Source: CAZGHS01 sp964525495
GTDB lineage: Bacteria; Patescibacteriota; Microgenomatia; JALYQM01
Length of the DNA: 51,370 nt
Direction: 5' to 3'
NCBI GenBank assembly: GCA_964525495.1
Contig: CAZGHS010000010.1
Location: 1 to 51,370 of the forward strand
A model generated the notes under the pieces. The model was given only the letters and a program-made list of their open reading frames with translations, was not told the origin of the DNA and made no database searches. Position 1 is the stretch's first letter; every line of letters starts with the position of its first letter. Made by a program: the position numbers and the translations under genes. Shown here piece after piece: positions 48,701 through 51,370 of this stretch.

Positions 48701-51369
48701 GTTTCGTATTTGTCAAAATTTCGTTGTTCGTTTATTAAGAACTTTAGTTTTAACTGGTCTCCGTATGACATGTTTCTTAACCATGTTGGATCTATTACAC
48801 CAGTTTTTACCATAAGATCAACATTAATTCCGGTATTTCTTGAAAGTTTAAAAATTCGTTCTTCAAGTTCGCTTTTTTTCGCTACTAAACTTCCTGTTGC
48901 AGAACTGTACATTATTGCAAACAGGGAGTTTTCAGCACTCAGCTTATATGTTTTTAATGAATGACCAACTATCGAGGCTGGGGCACTCATTAGATATCCT
49001 ACAAGGCCTCGTTCGCCTGCCTTTGGATTCATAAATGATTGTACTAAGCCAATCGAACCTCCAATAGGGTTCTTCTTTTTTGATAGTTTGTACCAAACAG
49101 GTGCACGAGATTGTAATTTTTTACCTTCTTCACCCATCATTATTTCTTGCATTTCGCCAAACCGCATACCTTGCTCGGTTGCATTTCTTAACACTTGAGA
49201 TAGCGTTGTTTTGCCCTTTAAATTGGCAAGTCTATCAGTAACTTTTGTTTTTCCTGCAGTTAACGTAGGAATTGTTGCTTTCAACTCTTTTAATCTAAGT
49301 TGCTGCTGCTCAGTGAGATCTTGTCTTCCTTCAAGTTTTTGTAATCTTACGATGGCTTTTCGTTCATCTCTCTCGAGTTTAAGTTGTTTTTTCTGGAGTT
49401 TTTCTAGTTGCGCTGCATCAACTTTAATACTGTCATCTTTCACACTGCTTTGAAATTGTGAAAACTCAAGTAAAGATTTTTGCACTGCTTTTTCTTGTTT
49501 TCTGAGGGAGCGGAGTTTTTTTATTTCGTCACGTGATCTCTCTTGCCATGGTTTTGCTTCGAGTAGGGTAATGTCATTGCGTGTCCGCTCAAGCCCTGTT
49601 TGTAGTCGCTCTGATTGTTCGCTTACACTGGCGAGTAATCCTGTTCCTAAAGAGCTGAATAAGTATTTAGTTCGTTTTTCATCTTGTGTTTTAAGATAGG
49701 CTGTTCGTTCTTCTGGAGTAAGTTGTTGTAAAGCCCATCTTTCATATCGGGTTCTTTGTGCTTGAAGATCTTGTAATACTCCTAGTGACTCTACAAGTTG
49801 TAATTCTTCAACTTCTTGTTGCTGACCGTTTATAGTTACAATCCTGGTTTTTATTTTTGGTCTTCCATCTGGATGGAATTGAGTGAAACCTTGTGCATTT
49901 TTTTCATATTCTGGAAAAGCACTAATAGAGCCGTATACTGTTCCTACTAATTCTCGTGCAAGAGTTTCTCGGGTACCTTCGCTCATGCCAGGTGCTATTT
50001 GTGCAAGAGCTTGCTTGTAGTCCATTACATAGTCTTCTCTATACCTTTCGCGCAGCACTTGGTCAGATCGTAGGATCAGCGTTTGACCTGGTTGAATGAT
50101 TTCACCGAATCGAGCTGTTGGTCCTTGAAGGCCAAGTGATTGCATTCGTAGATCGTGTTCTTGGGTATAGAGTTGATTTGCTTGCTGAGCAAAGGGAATA
50201 AGCATTTGTGTTGTTGCCGCTGTGCGAACATTATTTGAATTTGAGAGGGTGGTGGAAAGCGATGCTATGCCATCTACAAATGTCGATTCATTTTTTCGTA
50301 TAATGTTTGGGTTGATACTTGCTACACGTTCTTCTAATGAACTACGAAGAGCGGTGTTTATAACTGTTTGTAGGTCGTCGTTATTTACTCCAGCAATGCG
50401 AGGCATTACTTCAGCAATGACGTTATTTGCTATTGCCGTACGAACATCATGAGAGAGTTGTTGATTGGAGTCCTTAGTCGTACTTGTATTTGGATCTATG
50501 GCGTCAAGAAGTTCTTTTACGCCTTTGCGAATATCACGCTCTGCTTGAGCTGAAGCTCTTGTAATGCGAGCTTCTCTGTCTGGACCAAGCTTTGTTTCTT
50601 GTGAATCTTGCACAAACTGACTATATACATCTGCTTGTCCTGGAGCTGCGCCACTTGCTGCTCGTTGCTGTAATGCCTGTGGCGCTCCATTTGCGTAATA
50701 TGAGTCGACAACTCCAGCGTTTTGTGAATAGAATATTTTATCTGCGCTTAATATTTGGGCTTTTAAATCTTTTACTCGTTCAGTGTTGCTAGAAGCCTGT
50801 GCTTGTTTTAAGTCTTCGATAAGTGAGTTTCTTATTTGATTGTGGTTTGTGATTGCTGCAGCCGCGTCAGGATCTTGATCTCTCCATGGTCCTACATTTG
50901 CTTGTGCGGCCATGGATTCTACCAGTTCGGTAGAACGAGTGAGTAGGGCGGTGTTTATTAAATCTTGATTCTCTCGAACGAAAGCAGCCTGCATTACTCG
51001 AGCGTCGTTTCGCAATCTTGTTCGTTCTGCTTTGTCTTGCTCTGTTCTTATCTTTTGTGTTAGTTTTCCGTATTCTTGAGTGTAATCACGTAATGCTTCC
51101 TTATCCTCTTTGGAAAGCGTATCGCTTCTTTCTGCGACCGCTTGTGCTGTTTTGATGGCATCAGCCTGAAGATCTTGGCTTGTTGTGATGGTATCAAAAC
51201 GAGCAATTGGACCGATAACACCTCGTCTTGTTTCTCTTGCTTGATTACTTTGATTAATAGTAATCGTGTTGGGTGTTGCTTCCTCAACATTTGAAAATCC
51301 CGCTGCTTGGAATTGTTGATGAGCAGTGCTGCTTCCGGATATTGGTGTAGCGTTGAAAAAAGCACCATC
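45727..51369 (-). CDS. Giant multidomain membrane/surface protein, N-terminus cut by window edge
   Basis: At least 1880 residues; the frame is open to the window edge, so TTG 51015 is not the true start. From N to C: a long helical part with coiled coil (49200-49600); membrane helices near 48130-48210 (LKLFLTFMFFGTMYMLLSLL) and 47765-47850; a DUF11-like beta domain (about 47450-47710); a lysozyme/glucosaminidase-like region (about 46790-47350) with IFYRENGIGEGG (candidate catalytic Glu) and CYNLGGI; and a second DUF11-like strand set near 46600-46760. At the C-terminus is a metalloprotease motif HEVGH (46060-46074) with a later E in AIENHAESIGF. It looks like an envelope machine or a contact-dependent weapon. 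Multi-pass proteins of similar size occur with type IV secretion, but none of the VirB ATPases is here. Confidence 0.75.
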   Translation of the reverse strand, partial: DGAFFNATPISGSSTAHQQFQAAGFSNVEEATPNTITINQSNQARETRRGVIGPIARFDTITTSQDLQADAIKTAQAVAERSDTLSKEDKEALRDYTQEYGKLTQKIRTEQDKAERTRLRNDARVMQAAFVRENQDLINTALLTRSTELVESMAAQANVGPWRDQDPDAAAAITNHNQIRNSLIEDLKQAQASSNTERVKDLKAQILSADKIFYSQNAGVVDSYYANGAPQALQQRAASGAAPGQADVYSQFVQDSQETKLGPDREARITRASAQAERDIRKGVKELLDAIDPNTSTTKDSNQQLSHDVRTAIANNVIAEVMPRIAGVNNDDLQTVINTALRSSLEERVASINPNIIRKNESTFVDGIASLSTTLSNSNNVRTAATTQMLIPFAQQANQLYTQEHDLRMQSLGLQGPTARFGEIIQPGQTLILRSDQVLRERYREDYVMDYKQALAQIAPGMSEGTRETLARELVGTVYGSISAFPEYEKNAQGFTQFHPDGRPKIKTRIVTINGQQQEVEELQLVESLGVLQDLQAQRTRYERWALQQLTPEERTAYLKTQDEKRTKYLFSSLGTGLLASVSEQSERLQTGLERTRNDITLLEAKPWQERSRDEIKKLRSLRKQEKAVQKSLLEFSQFQSSVKDDSIKVDAAQLEKLQKKQLKLERDERKAIVRLQKLEGRQDLTEQQQLRLKELKATIPTLTAGKTKVTDRLANLKGKTTLSQVLRNATEQGMRFGEMQEIMMGEEGKKLQSRAPVWYKLSKKKNPIGGSIGLVQSFMNPKAGERGLVGYLMSAPASIVGHSLKTYKLSAENSLFAIMYSSATGSLVAKKSELEERIFKLSRNTGINVDLMVKTGVIDPTWLRNMSYGDQLKLKFLINEQRNFDKYETILKKHPRISSYLKNKSEKATKSRYMIQSDIVQAVLHGRIEYLPGKWVNQTGNLLINNALLKLAPKWFEYDADKGGVMFKPWENLKKKVDTRVKNVRKAVQKAVWDRIKNTAVGGFIRGVGALAAKFALATVPVVGQIAGFVMLVDGLISKIPIVGAIYSFFKNTILEILKLFLTFMFFGTMYMLLSLLGLFGIGGGVAATTATVAAPASAGASTMSALKTVSFGSGASGGGAIFINSSITSFMQGAGSWLQGGITNLSGGIQAFGNMLSTGWQVGQSMFSFVTNAGLMGGATYAAVTAVTLATSISFFGLVNAFKDGPETVIGQANDLETSPTTNPLLVTKTADSTLKNPGDRIRYTINVKVPNCDSPIIVEDKIPENTTFAGVIGNDPAVPPVSGIVATGPDATNTLRWEITLSNPTPPCTTASGGNSSLTDISVTLNEIRDLLAQRGSSPLNNPQYGDSAQAIFDNAVRTGISPILMIGIFYRENGIGEGGIARPFVPNVGGCYNLGGINNCVSGLGEQTCNVPQDPGNPWCRYTNYVDSITANFDVVRRNVIDRGYDTVEKLANAYIPIEDPRFGGQFSNCPKVFPRVEADDPNSPFPGDTGSCIVPNGLNSHWKWDVAHVMQNRAFGRMTLEEYRAFRQGQTTQDATFVDVNLFYEVTVNANITNSKNETGRGCIRNTATATIGSPPNQLVNQGNEIVEVGGESCTFGTGEFCSVDPNTLTDEQIIQGLQTAQIYMTESTQWKPTHSFTKDQYNAVWKFACRITQSDTFMSMLRAGNNPVEIQKIYCFPNADAAETNGWTSCPQIAQHTAYNLRAGNPYSKIPGSNLSLITELMDYPGYRTARPPLDHYYGQAHYVPFNQYNPQLFAFLVGHEVGHGAQKAGGEAATNPAYRNYYQRSGTTPCAQAGGLFNPSNTVSDYAASYSGCRSTHAIENHAESIGFYTTNGEAHSAGYRGNTNNLLDTFPVEYNHLKTDFFGNIEYPLGDL

Positions 51370-51370
51370 T

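Noticed and set aside
1..51370. tRNA, rRNA, CRISPR arrays, transposases
   Set aside because: I looked for tRNA T-arm motifs, direct repeats with regular spacing and transposase-like proteins and saw none.

Overview
The window looks like the replication-origin region of a Candidate Phyla Radiation (Patescibacteria) genome. A Microgenomates, Dojkabacteria or Katanobacteria-like lineage is my guess. The reasons are low GC, gene-dense layout, a dnaA-dnaN neighbourhood without recF or gyrB, a DUF4012 protein, VanW and GT-C surface-glycan genes, very large envelope proteins and a shortened valyl-tRNA synthetase. TGA is used as a normal stop many times, so this is not a recoded (code 25) lineage. 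A run of 10 N at 2214-2223 shows that the window is a scaffold. Both edges cut a gene.

Left part (1-6200): cell-wall genes. These are a class A penicillin-binding protein, a D,D-carboxypeptidase and an M23 peptidase. Among them lies an array of three small basic ORFs (4025-4862), each preceded by a U-tract hairpin and a strong Shine-Dalgarno. Next (6187-15005) come an AEC transporter and a GC-rich secreted-protein gene bracketed by short inverted repeats. A surface-polysaccharide locus follows: a GT39-GH8 fusion, two GT2 synthase-like enzymes, a 26-residue membrane peptide and a deacetylase.

Middle (15073-36780): groES/groEL with an extra small gene between them and a degenerate CIRCE at the promoter; an orphan sugar-binding lipoprotein; VanW; an operon of a beta-helix protein, an HExxH metalloprotease, a PD-(D/E)XK-like protein and a 56-residue protein; vapBC; valS; bL25; an epimerase-DUF4012 fusion; RNase HI; a flippase; jag, yidC and yidD.

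Right part (36770-51370): rnpA and rpmH run left; dnaA, dnaN and a DciA/DUF721 gene run right. A textbook-like oriC (DnaA boxes, DnaA-trio, AT-rich unwinding region) lies between dnaA and dnaN. Beyond it are secreted or membrane proteins, including a giant multidomain protein (at least 1880 residues) with a lysozyme-like and a metalloprotease region.

Two window-wide signals stand out. More than a dozen first-in-operon genes have a -10 hexamer only 6-8 bases before the start codon and no Shine-Dalgarno, which predicts leaderless mRNAs. A roughly 190-200-base intergenic element occurs twice, after a GT2 gene and after yidC, with a compensating hairpin, and looks like an undescribed structured RNA or repeat.
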